Positions 34,758 to 46,244 of a stretch of 64,000 bases of DNA are shown here, one piece after another. The stretch lies in the NCBI GenBank assembly GCA_002964805.2, contig PUDQ02000079.1:62001-126000 (forward strand). Direction: 5' to 3'. Below the pieces are notes generated by a model, which worked only from the letters and a program-made list of their open reading frames with translations, did no database searches and had not been told where the DNA came from. Source of the DNA: Trametes villosa. Taxonomy: Eukaryota > Basidiomycota > Agaricomycetes > Polyporales > Polyporaceae. The position numbers and the translations under genes were made by a program. Within the stretch, counting starts at the first letter, position 1. Each line of letters opens with the position of its first letter.

Positions 34758-35905
34758 ACTTGGGGGAAGAGGGCCAATACTGGCATGTCCAATGGATGAG
34801 GTTTTGCAGAGGATTATCAGTATCTCTAAGTATGCTGAATAGCTAACATGTAGCATTGCACTATGTAGTTTTGACCAAGGGGCTGGATGTACCTCTGTAT
34901 GACCAAGATCAGGTATGTCTAAGATCAGGATTCACTAACAACATCATGTTGGTATGAATATGCCCACTCAACATTTGCTGAGGAGTACTAGGAGTGCTAC
35001 ATATTTCACACATAGGATAAGCAATGTATACAGGACACTGCCCTGATTAAGCGGGTATACATGTCCCTTTGCTGTAATTGTCTTATGAAAGAACATCTTC
35101 TACAGCAATGCAATGCGAGCAACTGATGCGATTTTTGGCATCTTATTAAAGGAGTACTTCAGCCTTGCTTACTGATAATCAAACACCCTAGCATAGAAGG
35201 GCTGACCTTTCTGACCCTATGTCCAGATGTTTGTACACAAGCATTGCTCTTCAGCTATTTGGATAATTGTGTGCTCTATTTACATCAGCTGTGACATTTG
35301 CCATTAAGTTGTAATCTATTACATGTTAGAGTTGTAGTGTGTGGAGAGGTACTGATGAAAGATGATTTGACCTCCTTTCTTGCTAATTATGCTGCCTTAT
35401 ACATTTTCCAAGCCATCCTGCTAGCATGTTCAAACCATAGAGATTTTATCAGAAGAAACAGCCCAATAAGACTGGAAATATATACATCAGATGCAGCCAG
35501 TGAAATCAGCAGTTATAAATCTGAGGGATTGGCTTAGTTTGCTATCTCCACTGTTATCAGCAGCATAGTGCTTGAATAATTGGGTGTAGGAGCATTTTTA
35601 TATATATTCCACCTGCAGCAACACCCAATCAGCATATCAACAAGGGTTTAATTTTTCCGCTTGTTATGTATAGTGGGTGGTCTAACACTACTGATGGTTT
35701 CAAGGCCTGCAACAATGTTTGGGATTTCGAGTGCACACCATTGAATAGATCTTAAGAAGCTGAATCTGATGACATATAACACTCTAGGGGTTTGTGCACA
35801 AAGGACTAAGGTGTAAACCGGAGAAGCTCAATGTGGCTAAACTATGGAACTAATGGGGAATTGGTCCTCTGATTGTGAGTGCTATAGTGGACATTACAAC
35901 ATACC

Positions 35906-36600
35906 CACCAGTGGGTGTGGGCAGGATATAGTTTCCTCCTGGAATTGCTGTAGCGCGAGTTACAGTTTCTCCAGCAACATCAGGGCCTGAAGTTGCTGCA
36001 GAAACTATGTTGCACGGCAGCCTTCCCCAAGGAAAGGAAAATGCGCCATAATGCAGAAGTTGCCACCAGCAGGGATTGAACCCGGAACCTAAAGGTGTGC
36101 AGGAACTAACCCAACTAATATTAACCACTACACCATGGTACTGTTGCTTTTCCAGGGTTCCAATTGCAATATATCACCGCTTTTTTGGCCCCCCAGCCTC
36201 TATAGTAGCTCAATGTGCACTCTATACAGGCTATAAGAACCCCTATAGTATGGTGTTTGGTCACACTTTTGACCGCTTTTTAGATACTCTCTATAGACAC
36301 TTACTATAGGTATAGGGGAGCCAAAAGATAGTGATATATTGGGATTACACCCTGGGGAAAGTAACAGACTGGTGGTGCAGTGGTAAGCATTAGTAACTCT
36401 AATGATGCTCAGATCATGGAGGTCCCGGGTTCAATCCCTGCTAGTGCCACTTTCCGCACTTTCCACATTTTACCTCCTTTGGAAGCTGAGTCCGTGACAT
36501 AGTTTCTCCAGCAACTTCAGTTCCTGGTGTTGCTGGAGAAACTGTAACTCGCGCTACAGCAACTGTAGGAGAAACTATATCCTGTCTACAGGGACGCCTC
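35906..36600. mobile_element. Palindromic tRNA-derived (SINE-like) fold-back element
   Basis: The 695-bp insertion in P4 is flanked by the 7-bp duplication ACATACC (35,899-35,905 and 36,601-36,607). Its two halves are imperfect inverted copies of each other. Each half carries a tRNA-like pol III promoter: A box TGGTGCAGTGG at 36,373-36,383 and B box GGTTCAATCCC at 36,428-36,438 on plus; A box TGGTGTAGTGG at 36,125-36,135 and B box GGTTCAATCCC at 36,072-36,082 on minus. Both point outwards. Behind each is a body ending in a repeat with GCTGTAGCGCGAGTTACAG and ACTATATCCTG. No TA-rich tail or coding frame is present. Confidence 0.8.
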
Positions 36601-36749
36601 ACATACCTTTTACACAGTCCAATCCTGCTCATAGATAGTTTCCTGCAAACACTTGCTTCATCTTATTTGGACAACCTGAGCTCAAGATATAAAGGGATTT
36701 GTGTGATGAGGCAAACAAGACCAAAGCTGATGGCAGGGAACACAGAATC

Positions 36750-37800
36750 TGGGGAGTGGCAACACCTGTGAGTCCAATTTTGTTTGTACATGTTTACAAA
36801 ATCCCTAAACGCTGGGGGTGGATGGGCACAAAACAGGTGCAGGTTTATAGCTTCCTCCTGCCCCGAGAGGCCCTCGTGAGTGGTGCAAACGAGTCTTTGT
36901 CGTGTATTGCACACATTGAGCAGAAAGAAAATTCTAAATCATGACCATTGCAAGAGATACCGACCATATTGGGTCAATAGGAGCATGTCAGCGAGATATG
37001 TTCTGCCCAATGTCTTCATTCAGGTTTCATTCAGAAATTGCGATTGTTTTTTCAATGGCGCGCGAGCAAGTGTGAGCACAAAACTGTGCGCAAATGGGCA
37101 GCGGCAGTGTGAGGCACGCTGTAGCCACTTTTGTGTTTGATTGCATCACGTGCATACAGGTGACCCGCACATTGGCGGCAATGAGGGGCATACACATCCC
37201 TCAGCACCCCAGAGCAGTAAGGTGAATCATCAATGTGCCTCAAAAATACTTAGGTTGAGCTTCACGGTGATCTCTGGGCATGCAAACAACAAAAAATCAT
37301 CACCGGGGCACTAGTTCACCAGCGCAACAGCTGAGAACACTCTACAATGGGCACGCACGGGGAAGCAGGTGCGCATACATTGGTGAACAAGGTGTAGATC
37401 CTCCAATAATTGAATTTCTGACCATACAGGACTATGTGTAGGTACTGCCATAGCAGGCTATCGCGTGCGCTGGCATCAGCGGCAGTGGCAAGAATTGGAG
37501 AAATTTCCTGCAAGTATATTCAACAACCCGTCTCCCACGCTGGTTTCCCTTGGGGCACGTCTTTATGACTACATGCCACCCTTCTTTCATGGTGTTTTCC
37601 TGGCTTGAATGTCTCATAACAGGAGATGATAGCCATTGCAGGTAGTATACACTAAGTTCGCACAATCAGCCACATCTATCAGTGCTCAATGCTCAGTGCT
37701 CGCACGTGTCTAAGGCAACCGCAGATTCATGATGCCCATCTGTCTTGTGGGTGTCTGATGACTAAGCGGTCCACGGGCTCTGCAGGTGTTGCCACTCCCC
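36750..37800. mobile_element. hAT-like element (1,051 bp) in the loop of a P hairpin
   Basis: Inverted ends GGGGAGTGGCAACACCTG and CAGGTGTTGCCACTCCCC are flanked by the 8-bp duplication ACAGAATC (36,742-36,749 and 37,801-37,808). The duplicated bases are the loop of the long P hairpin. Minus-strand fragments (VYYLQWLSSPVMRHSSQEN, about 37,640; DVYAPHCRQCAGHLYARD, about 37,200) look protein-derived but are broken. Whether they are transposase or captured host sequence is unknown. Confidence 0.8.
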
Positions 37801-38523
37801 ACAGAATCCATGTTCCCTGCCATCAGCTTTGAACTTTGTTTGTTCTCAGCCACAGCTTACCTCCTCTAGTTCTTTTGGCCACTGCTCCTCCAGTTCTCCT
37901 TCAGATGGCATGTGTCATATAATGTTAGGAAGGTGCTCCTGAGCTCTACGATGTGGGGATATTAATTTGTATTAATGATCATTATGACCTCTATAATACT
38001 TCATTAGAAGGACACATAAACCACTTACTCAGCCTGTACAGCAGTGTACTGTCAACACTAGAGTCTCAGTTGACCCTGTTTATTTCAAGCTGTATCTGTG
38101 GTTCAAGCATCCCTTTGTCTCTTTAAACCATCAATGCCTTATTTACTCAAGCAAAAAGCAGTAAATCACTGTTTACACGGTATTCTACTTACCAACTTAT
38201 GCATATCTTTGCTCTATAATGCACCAATGGGCAAGGCCAATGTGATGTGATTGTTTGTGTGGCTTTATGCACTCTAGCTATTGCACTGAAGTGGTTTCAC
38301 TCCATTTGAAGCAGTGGTAGTGCCCAAGGGGTTGAATTTTGTTGCAGTTTTCTGGACACAGCTTGTCTATGGTGCAGGGCGCTTAGTCACCGCCTATGCG
38401 GTACAGCGGCGAAATCGGTGGGGCATTGGGTCGGCAGGCGTCTAAATAGGCGCCTCCTGTGGCTAACCTGGGCGGAGGCTGAGAACGGTGACATTGTTAT
38501 GTACATGCTTCCAATACACCATC

Positions 38524-41500
38524 ATGCCCACCAGAATCTCGAAGGCAAAAAAGGCTTCTATTGCTCATGCTCGCGCTGCTAAGCTTGCTCGAAAGGCCTC
38601 GACCTTAGGCCCTGAGCCAGTACCCCTGGAAACTCCCGAGTCTGCAACCAGTGAACCCGGCAATACGACCTTCAAAAGTCCACATTCTGACCCACCAACT
38701 CACCATGAAGAAGTTCTGGTCATTTCCGGCAGCTCCTCCCGCCCCGAAGATGAGTGCACCAAGTGGGCCAGGGGAGTGAACCATGAGCTCGCCTCGGACA
38801 CTGCTCTCAGTCTGGCATCTGGGACCGAGACCGACAGCGGTGACAGCGAGCTGGAGGACCTGGATGGACCCGAGTTGCATTGGAGCCTTGAGGCCCGGTA
38901 CAGCAAACCCTCGGAGGTTGGCGATGTGACTGCTTTCTTGAAGTGTCCGATACCCCGTAAAGAGTGGAAGAAAGCCGAGTCCCGGCGGTGATGCGCACGG
39001 TGTCTCCCTGACCTCAGAATCCTTCGCCGGGCCTCTACGCACGGCATACACCCTTGCTTTACGCCTGCGCTCGCGAAAGGGCACGCGTCCCCCCTTCAGG
39101 TAGCAGCAAAGGCGCGGTGGTCCGCTCGCGACGAGTCCGGAGGCTTCGCGCGTCGGGCAGGGTTATCGGCCGAGCGGACGGAGTGCGAGTCATCGCCAAG
39201 AGGCGGGCGCAGCACGCAGGCAGCCTTATCGGGTGCAACCGCCAATCGCAGGGCGGGCGTTCTCAAGCATGTGCGGGCTCGCGTGCGGCGGGGCCGCTGC
39301 CCTCGCGATTCACGGTGCGGGCCTCCAAAGGTGTTCTGGATCCTTTCGTTGGTCTAGGCTTTGGTAGCACGATCCGGCCATGTACCTACGCGCCTCGGGC
39401 GCCAGACAACTCAGATTCCTTCCTCCCTCACCCTCAGGAGCTCAATTGCGTCTGCGTCCCCTCTGCGAATAGCGTCCTGCGTTGCGTTGCAAACAGCGCC
39501 CCTGCGTCTTCCCTAGCGCTCCCACTTGCGCTCTCACTGCGAGCTCTACCCGCCAGAGTCTCCGCGCCCGCGTCGCGATCTGCGCGAGACTTGCCAGGGC
39601 ATCGCGCATTTGCTGCAAGGGCACCCCGACTTGAACCTCGCTTCTCCCCCGCTTCGCACTTAGCTTCCCTACAGGCCTCGTCCTCCGAAGGCCCTCGGCC
39701 TGTCTCTGGTTGTCCCTAGGGGATAGTTGAGTGCATCAGCGGTCCCTGAACTATAACGGCCAGTCGGCACGGATGAAGCGGCAGAGGGAGAAGGAGGCAC
39801 GGGACAAGGCCGTCGCAGACGCGAAGCTGCAAAAGACGTGAGTTTGGCGGCCCACAAAAAAAAGAAAAAGATGAATTAACATACGGCGCAAAAAGGGTGC
39901 CGCTCTCATGCGAGAATTCATCGGTCGGTGTACCATGGCTGCACCTCATGAGCCTGCCCAAGATGACCCGAGGGTCGAGTCCGTCTCAGGGTCCCTGCAA
40001 CACCCCGCCGATCTGGAGAACCCGCCTGCTCTTGCTGTGTATAGCGGGATATTCACTGGGTACACGTCGGAGGATGGATATTCTGCAGATAGCGAGTCTG
40101 ACTCGGAATCAAACATCGAGCCGGAGGCTGCCCCCTGGCCTGCTGAACCCGTTCCCAAAGCTCCGCCATCCCCTTCACGCCTGGCAACATCTTGCCCGGC
40201 TCCTGCACTCAAACGCCACCGCCTTGATGTTCCTGCCCGTGCACAACGCCGTGCTGCTCAAGAAGACCGCAAGAAGCAGCTCTCTGCCGCATTGACGGCG
40301 ATAGAGAAGCTTCTTCACTCAAAACGCGAACACTTTGACACCGGTTCACATGGGCTACAGGCGTACCGGGCACGCTGCATCCAGAGCCACTTGAAAATGG
40401 TGGTACAGAACGGGCGCGGCACAACCGAAGCATCTGAGCACGCTGCCGAAAGCCACGGCTTTGCGACAAGATGGGGAGGGCGCATGGTGCGGAGTTGGGT
40501 GCGGGAATGGGTGGATAAGCGCGAGCTTCCTGTCTCCTGGCGTGGCAAGCACGCGAAAACATACAGCCTCCTCGATGACCCGTCTGTCCGAGCAGAGCTG
40601 CGCAGCTTCCTCGGATCGAACAAATGGGCTGTCAACCCTGCGAAACTCACCGAGTTTTCGATGGGTACTATGGTCCCCAATGCGGCTTCCAAGTACGCTC
40701 AGCACATCATCAAAGAAGAGATGCCTTGCGGTCTCATGCGGTACATGGAGGTCAAACTTATCCCCCGGATTTAACTCAAAGCCGCTAAGGGAATTTCCCT
40801 GCGCACCGCTCGCCACTGGCTTCACCAAGAGGGCTTTCGGTACACAATGCACAAGAAAGGCCTCTATTACGATGGCCATGACCGTCCAGACGTTGTGGCG
40901 TACCGTCCAAAGAAATTCCTCCCGCAGATGCTTGCACATCGGAGACGGCTCGTGGAATATGTTGTCGGCGATGTCGGGAAAGAGGTGGAGAAGCTTCCGG
41001 ACAATTTTGTGGAACGGCGTCTTGTCCTCGTTGCACATGACGAGATGACTGCTCAGGCAAATGACGGGAAGAAGGGGAGCTGGATCTTGGATGGTGAGCA
41101 GCCGTTGAAGAAGAAGGGTGCTGGCCGTGGGATACACAGAAGCGATGTCATCTGCTCAACCGTGGGACATTTGGAAGAGGCTGGACAGAGCCTCGAGTAT
41201 GGGAAGAATTATGAGGGATATTGGACGGGCGAGCTCTTTGTCAAACAGGTAAGTAAATGTTCATGTGTACGTCCTCAGGCATAGCTTAATAAGTTTTGCA
41301 GCTCAAAGAAAAAATCATCCCGGTTTTTGAAGCCGTGCATGGACCGGGCTACCAAGCACTTATCCTCGTCGACAATTCGCAAGGCCATTCTGCATACAGT
41401 GAGGACGCGCTCTTGATGAACCGCATGAATATGCACCCCGGAGGGAAGCAGGCCCGGATGCGCAATGGGTGGTTTATGCAAGATGGGCGGCAAGTGGCTC

Positions 41501-42048
41501 AGTCAATGGTTTTCCCGCCCGACCATCCGGAATTTCCGAATGTGCCCAAAGGGATGAAGCAGGTACTTATCGAGCGGAATCTCTGGTGTGCCGGTCTTCG
41601 GATGCAGTGCCGAAATGGAGAGAAATGCGACCCCGAGGCAACGGACTGCTGTGCAAAGCGGATACTGGACTGTCAAGATGACTTCAAGGAGCAGAAGTCT
41701 TTGGTCCAGGAGGTGATCGAGGAGGCCGGTCACTTGTGTATCTTCTTGTCGAAGTACCATTGTGAACTGAACTTCATCGAGTTCTTCTGGGGGGCCGTGA
41801 AGCATTATCTTCGCAAGCACTGTGACTATACATTCACGGGCCTCCAAAAGAATATGCCCTTGGCACTGCGGTCTGTCAGTGTCGAGCTCATCCGGAAGTG
41901 GGAACATCGGATGGCGTGGTGGCAGGATGCATATCGGATGGGTTTGGATGCGAAGGATGCTCAGCTTCATGTTAAACAGTTCAGTTCTCGCAAGTACAAG
42001 TCTCATTGGTGTATTCCTGAGACAGTTGCTCGTATGTTAGAGGCCTAA
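38524..42048 (+). pseudogene. Tc1/mariner-like DDE transposase, inactivated
   Basis: The protein starts MPTRISKAKKAS at 38,524 and runs to RKEWKKAESRR at 38,988, where a 750-bp insertion intervenes. It resumes with SLNYNGQSARMKRQ (39,743), a basic helix, and after a short intron the frame covering 39,908. A single in-frame TAA lies at 40,772-40,774, with clear family sequence on both sides (LMRYMEVKLIPRI, then GISLRTARHWLH). The intron is 41,249-41,301. The catalytic triad is visible: HDEM (Asp at 41,039), LVDNSQGH (Asp at 41,371) and CELNFIEFFWG (Glu at 41,779). It would cut and paste the element at TA sites. The stop and the insertion disable it, but sequence decay is otherwise slight. Confidence 0.88.
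38989..39738. mobile_element. 750-bp GC-rich insertion in the transposase exon
   Basis: Ends TGATGCGCAC and GTGCATCA are roughly inverted, and GCGG is present on both sides (38,985-38,988 and 39,739-39,742). Without the insert, codons for AESRR and SLNYNG join in frame. A 221-codon frame inside is Arg/Ser/Ala-rich and looks compositional. A very long intron is the alternative, but splicing at the visible GT and AG breaks the frame. Confidence 0.55.
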
Positions 42049-42490
42049 GTTACTATATTAGGGTATTGCACTACCATATACGGACATTTTCCCATCACTG
42101 GCGAAATTGGGGAGTCAAAAAATTTATAACTCGGTCAGTTTTGAGAATTTCAGAAAACAGTCTGACAGTTTTGTTGCTACAGCTAAAAGGAGTTGATCTG
42201 TCAAAGGGATATGAATTTGGGCAAGTTTTGGGCGACTAGTTATTGTTGTACAAAAGTAGCGGTGACTAGCCGCCCTGCACCATAGTTTTTATTCAAGCTG
42301 CAAGTGCAGTGTACCATTAGGAAGGTGGTTTTAGGGATTTCTGATGGCGGCATGCAATATTGGCCTACTGTGTCTGAAATCTGGCAAAAGATCACTTATA
42401 AGCACCTAGTCAGAGTCATAGTAGATAATGTATTAGCTGTCTCTCCTCCAGTTGTAAACTGAATTGCATGTTATATATATCATTAGGAAG

Positions 42491-43145
42491 TGTTAGGGCC
42501 ATGTGGGCTTTAAGTCCGGAACTGGTTGGAGTTGACAGCTTCAAAGCGCGGGAAAGTGGAGCTCTGAACTCTGAAGGTGCAGGAAAGCGGACCTGGGGCT
42601 TCAGAGGTCTGAACGGAGCCCCACACAAGGGAGGACTTCAGCGAAGCTATTAGCAACGCCAGAGACCCTTGCCACTTGTCCTCGGATTTCAGAGGTGGAC
42701 AGGTCCGATGTTCAGAAGTCCAACCCCGGAATGTCAGGCTTACTGGACTAGGAAGGTCAGAGCTACTGGATGACAAGCAGAGAAAGCGGAAAAAGTAGAT
42801 TCAGAGGGAAGTAGAACAAGTGTACTGGTCAACAAGATATCCAAACTAAGTAGCTACAACATACCAGCTATGTATATATAGACTACGAGCTAATTGTTAT
42901 GCCACAACAATAAGAGTGGACTAATAAGGAAGGTAGAAAGTGGAATAAGATCAGAAGTCAGGAAAGGCAATCAGGGTACTGTTCTAATCGGAATATAAGC
43001 TGAAAAGCGGAGTAATTAAGTCCGAAAGTCAGACAAGCAGAGTTAAGTCCAATAAGTGCAGACTTAGCGGACCAAAAGCAGAGTAAAAGCAGACCAAAAA
43101 GCGGAGTTGAGTCTGCAGGTGTCGGAGGTTGCACGGGGCATAACA
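42491..43145 (+). mobile_element. Solo LTR, family A (copy 2)
   Basis: This 655-bp LTR starts TGTTAGGGCC and ends GCATAACA, with the 5-bp duplication GGAAG (42,486-42,490 and 43,146-43,150). It aligns with 23,746-25,581 once the MITE there is removed and shows the empty MITE site near 43,125. It lies in P4. Confidence 0.93.
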
Positions 43146-43157
43146 GGAAGCTGGTTC

Positions 43158-43732
43158 TGTTACATCCTATGTGCCACCTCCAAAGGTTTGGACCTCATGT
43201 CTGCCCATGTCCGCTCGTATCTGTTACGTATCCGCCATGTCCGCTCATGTCCACTTACCTACTCCACTCCTTATCTATGGTATTTACTCGGAAGACGAAG
43301 ACAATAGCTTATTATATTCAGACTTTCCCCTTTCGGACTTCCTTCCTTTTACGTTGTTCCTTATTGTTTTGCCAGAACAATTAGATTACTTCTATAAATA
43401 CTCACCTGGATGTAGACTATTCCTCAGTTTGTATATTTCGTTGTAAAGTGTTTTATTCACACTCAATCTACCTCCTCCACATTCCTTCCTTCGTGTCCGA
43501 CCTCCTCCGTTCGTCCGACTTGTTCGCCTCCGACCTCCGACCTCTGCCCGTACCCTTGTCCGAAGTCAAGGACACATCTTAGACTCAAGGTGTTGCTAAT
43601 AGCCTCGCCAAAGTCCTTACCCTTGTGGGTTTGTTCCGGCTCCAGGTCCAACCTGACCCCCAACTCCGCTCTCTCAAGTCCGACCCCAAAGTCTGACCCC
43701 GACTTGGTCCCCCAATCTGCACGGTCGTGACA
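43158..43732 (-). mobile_element. Solo LTR, family B (copy 2)
   Basis: It starts TGTTACATCC and ends GTCGTGACA, with the 5-bp duplication GGTTC (43,153-43,157 and 43,733-43,737). It is the sister of 1,201-1,745. It lies only 12 bases from the family A LTR and in opposite orientation. The pre-insertion P4 sequence matches P2 near 13,238-13,256. Confidence 0.93.
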
Positions 43733-44635
43733 GGTTCAAGCTCTATCTGATCAGGGTACATCTGCACAGCTTAAGACCTTTATGCCCCATAAGTATGCAA
43801 GATTTTATTTCTCATGATTCAATGAGCACCCAGGGGGGATTGACTGTAGTGCTGTGTTGTAAAGAATTCAGTATATGCAAAAAACACAGTTTTGAATGTT
43901 GGCAAAGCCACCATCCATGCTGTTGTGGCATGCTCACACCGCAGTACATTATGACTGGAGTACAATGGTGACTAATGGCTAACTAATCTCAGAATAGAAT
44001 AATGTCGTATCACTAGTATTGCCCTGCTCAGAAGGGATACTCAACATATTTGGCCCCTAAAGAAGTGTTGTTAGCATACCCTGTGGCTTTACACATTGGG
44101 TTGGGGAGCAGCTGCATCAGCAAAACATGTTCACCTCTTAGGCCTCTGTATCCTCTGTGTTAGAAGTTACAGGGGTGACAGGGATTTCAGAAGTCAGATA
44201 ATACAGAACCTTCCACAGAGATCTTCAGAAGCTGCAGAGAATGCAGAGCTACAGAAACTTCTCTGTAACCTCTAAATATATCTTGCCAATTCCATCAGAT
44301 CTTACAGAACTCACAGAGGAAAACATGTTTTGCTGATGTGCCCATGCTGTGCCACCTAGGGTTACACAGGTGCCCAATAGTGAGCATTAGAGCAAGGTTA
44401 GCAAGCAGTCAGAGTGGGTGTGTGCATGATCTAGTGTCTAAACCTAAAGATTACAATGGGCTGTGACCCTAACCCCAGGTTTGTATGCCAAAATTGTATG
44501 TGGCGCCTGTTTCAGATCTAATGATTTGTTAGCTGAGATTGAATATATTCTCCCATGGGGTCAGATCAGTGTCCCACATTCTGGCTGGGAGCTCACCCCA
44601 TAAGAAATGATTTCTTTGTTCCTTATCAATTGTAA

Positions 44636-46244
44636 TTCAAGAGACTGGTTCCTGTAAATACAAAACCGGTCACATGCTGTCATTGTCTTGAGATTAATTG
44701 TCCTGAGATAAAATAGCAAGCAAGCCGGAGTGTAGGCAAGACAGGCCAGTGAAGCACCCCAGAGAATCGAGCATTCAAGCAATCTAGAAAGACTCACAAA
44801 GCCAGAATATGTGTACAATTTTTACCTGTACTTTCTCACCTTCCATTGCCAGCACCAAATGCCGAGCTTTCTCTGAGGGATGGAGCCAGCAGGGTGATGG
44901 AATAGTGCACAGCATAGTAGAGCCCAGAACAAGAATAAGAATATAGGGTCAAAGAAAGATGAGTGCAGCGCACAAAGAGAGAAGGGAGGGAGATTGTTGA
45001 CATGGCTGTTTTACATTTTTCCATGGCAAGTGCCCACGAGCCTGTAGAATTTTGTGTTTGTGGGCACTTATCCAGCATTTAAGCGCACAAGGTTGGACAA
45101 TGAGTGGCAATGGGAGGGAGGGCAAACGGGCATGTTTGCAGTACAAAGGAGCAACAAGTAAGGGGGGGAAGGGAGGGGCAAACACGTAAGGTGTGCAGGG
45201 GGGAGGGCAAGCTACATAAGAGGGAGTGCACACTACCATCCACGTGGTCTCGACCAATGCATGTGATAGTGTGCATGCCACACAAGCTCACTCACAAGCA
45301 CCAAACACAACAGTGCCTGCGTGGCCCGTCACCCGTGCAATGGGCTAGATCAACACCTGTTAATTAACTAAGCACCAACTCTCTTGCTCTTGCATCCCTT
45401 GTCTCACAGTGATCCTGAAGCAATCCACCATGTTATATAGGTGGCCCAGAGTATAAGTACATACATTAAAGCCTTTGGGTACGTTACAATGTGACTCTGT
45501 TTTTGAGATTTTACCTGTGTCCTCACAATTGTATTAGATCATGATCACCTTTATTCCATATCCAATTAGCACCAGCAGTGTTTGCTGATGTCATACATAG
45601 ACTCCGAGTCACTCCTGTGTTTTTCACCCTGTTTCTCAAAGCTCTTTATCATTTTCCACCACCACCTTCAGTATCACCAGCTGTTAGGGTGATGTGGGCT
45701 TTCAGTCTGGAAATGGTCACAGTCAACAGCTCCAATGCATGGAAAGGCAGATTTAGAACACTTGATTAGGTTTTTAGGCTATGATTTTTAGGGTTTGACA
45801 TAGTTTCATGGAGACAAGCATAGATATGCATAAAATTCCTAGATCTACTGCAAGATTTGAGCCTCTGGGGATCAAGCAACCTCTGCAATATCCAAGCTCC
45901 CTTGTAACCCCTAAAATATTTCATCAATTTTATTAGATGTTACAATGTGTACAGACAAAATCAAGATGCTAGTCCAATGTGAATGTGAAGGGAACGAGAC
46001 CCGAAACAAAACACTTACAGCACCATGTTCAGACTGAGGCCCATGAAACACTCACCTATAATTGCATTTGCAGATATTAGGAACTGAAGAGACATGAACC
46101 TGGTAGTAGGAATCAACTGCAGAGTTGTGCATACAGAAGCAGCACTCGATGAGTCTGTCAACCTAATACTGCGCTCGAGGGTGTGCCCATAGTAGAGTGA
46201 AACAAAGTTATTCACAGTCACTACCAAGGGATGGGTATACGAGC
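44636..46244. other. Spacer with a truncated LTR-A fragment
   Basis: Bases about 45,682-45,760 match the first 75 bases of LTR family A and then stop. Short minus-strand frames (for example MYTYSGFVSLSRLLE at 44,818) are not supported by splicing or family. The right part, up to 46,244, is probably the 3' untranslated region of the BAG gene. Nothing else was recognised. Confidence 0.5.

Larger units (their letters stand above)
38370..42282 (+). mobile_element. Tc1/mariner-like transposon with TA duplication
   Basis: Inverted ends TGGTGCAGGGCG...TAGTCACCGC are flanked by TA on both sides (38,368-38,369 and 42,283-42,284), as expected of the IS630/Tc1/mariner superfamily. It holds one transposase gene in plus orientation. 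The last 230 bases after the transposase are noncoding. It is inserted in P4. Confidence 0.88.
34758..44635 (-). mobile_element. Element P copy P4 with five nested insertions
   Basis: The Y end is at 34,758 (ACTTGGGGGAAGAGGGCC) and the X end at about 44,635. When the insertions at 35,906-36,600, 36,750-37,800, 38,370-42,282, 42,491-43,145 and 43,158-43,732 are removed with one copy of each target duplication, about 3.0 kb remains, close to the 3.3 kb of P1. Divergence from P1 is visible throughout, and the X end is the most diverged seen, so P4 is older. Confidence 0.8.

Noticed and set aside
36366..36450. Possible functional tRNA gene
   Set aside because: A and B boxes are good, but the acceptor stem does not pair and the T stem has a mismatch; the mirrored copy at 36,070-36,140 has diverged too. 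It is a tRNA-derived promoter inside a mobile element.
39054..39719. 221-codon frame in the transposase insert
   Set aside because: Arg/Ser/Ala-rich, no domain or splice support; explained by GC content.
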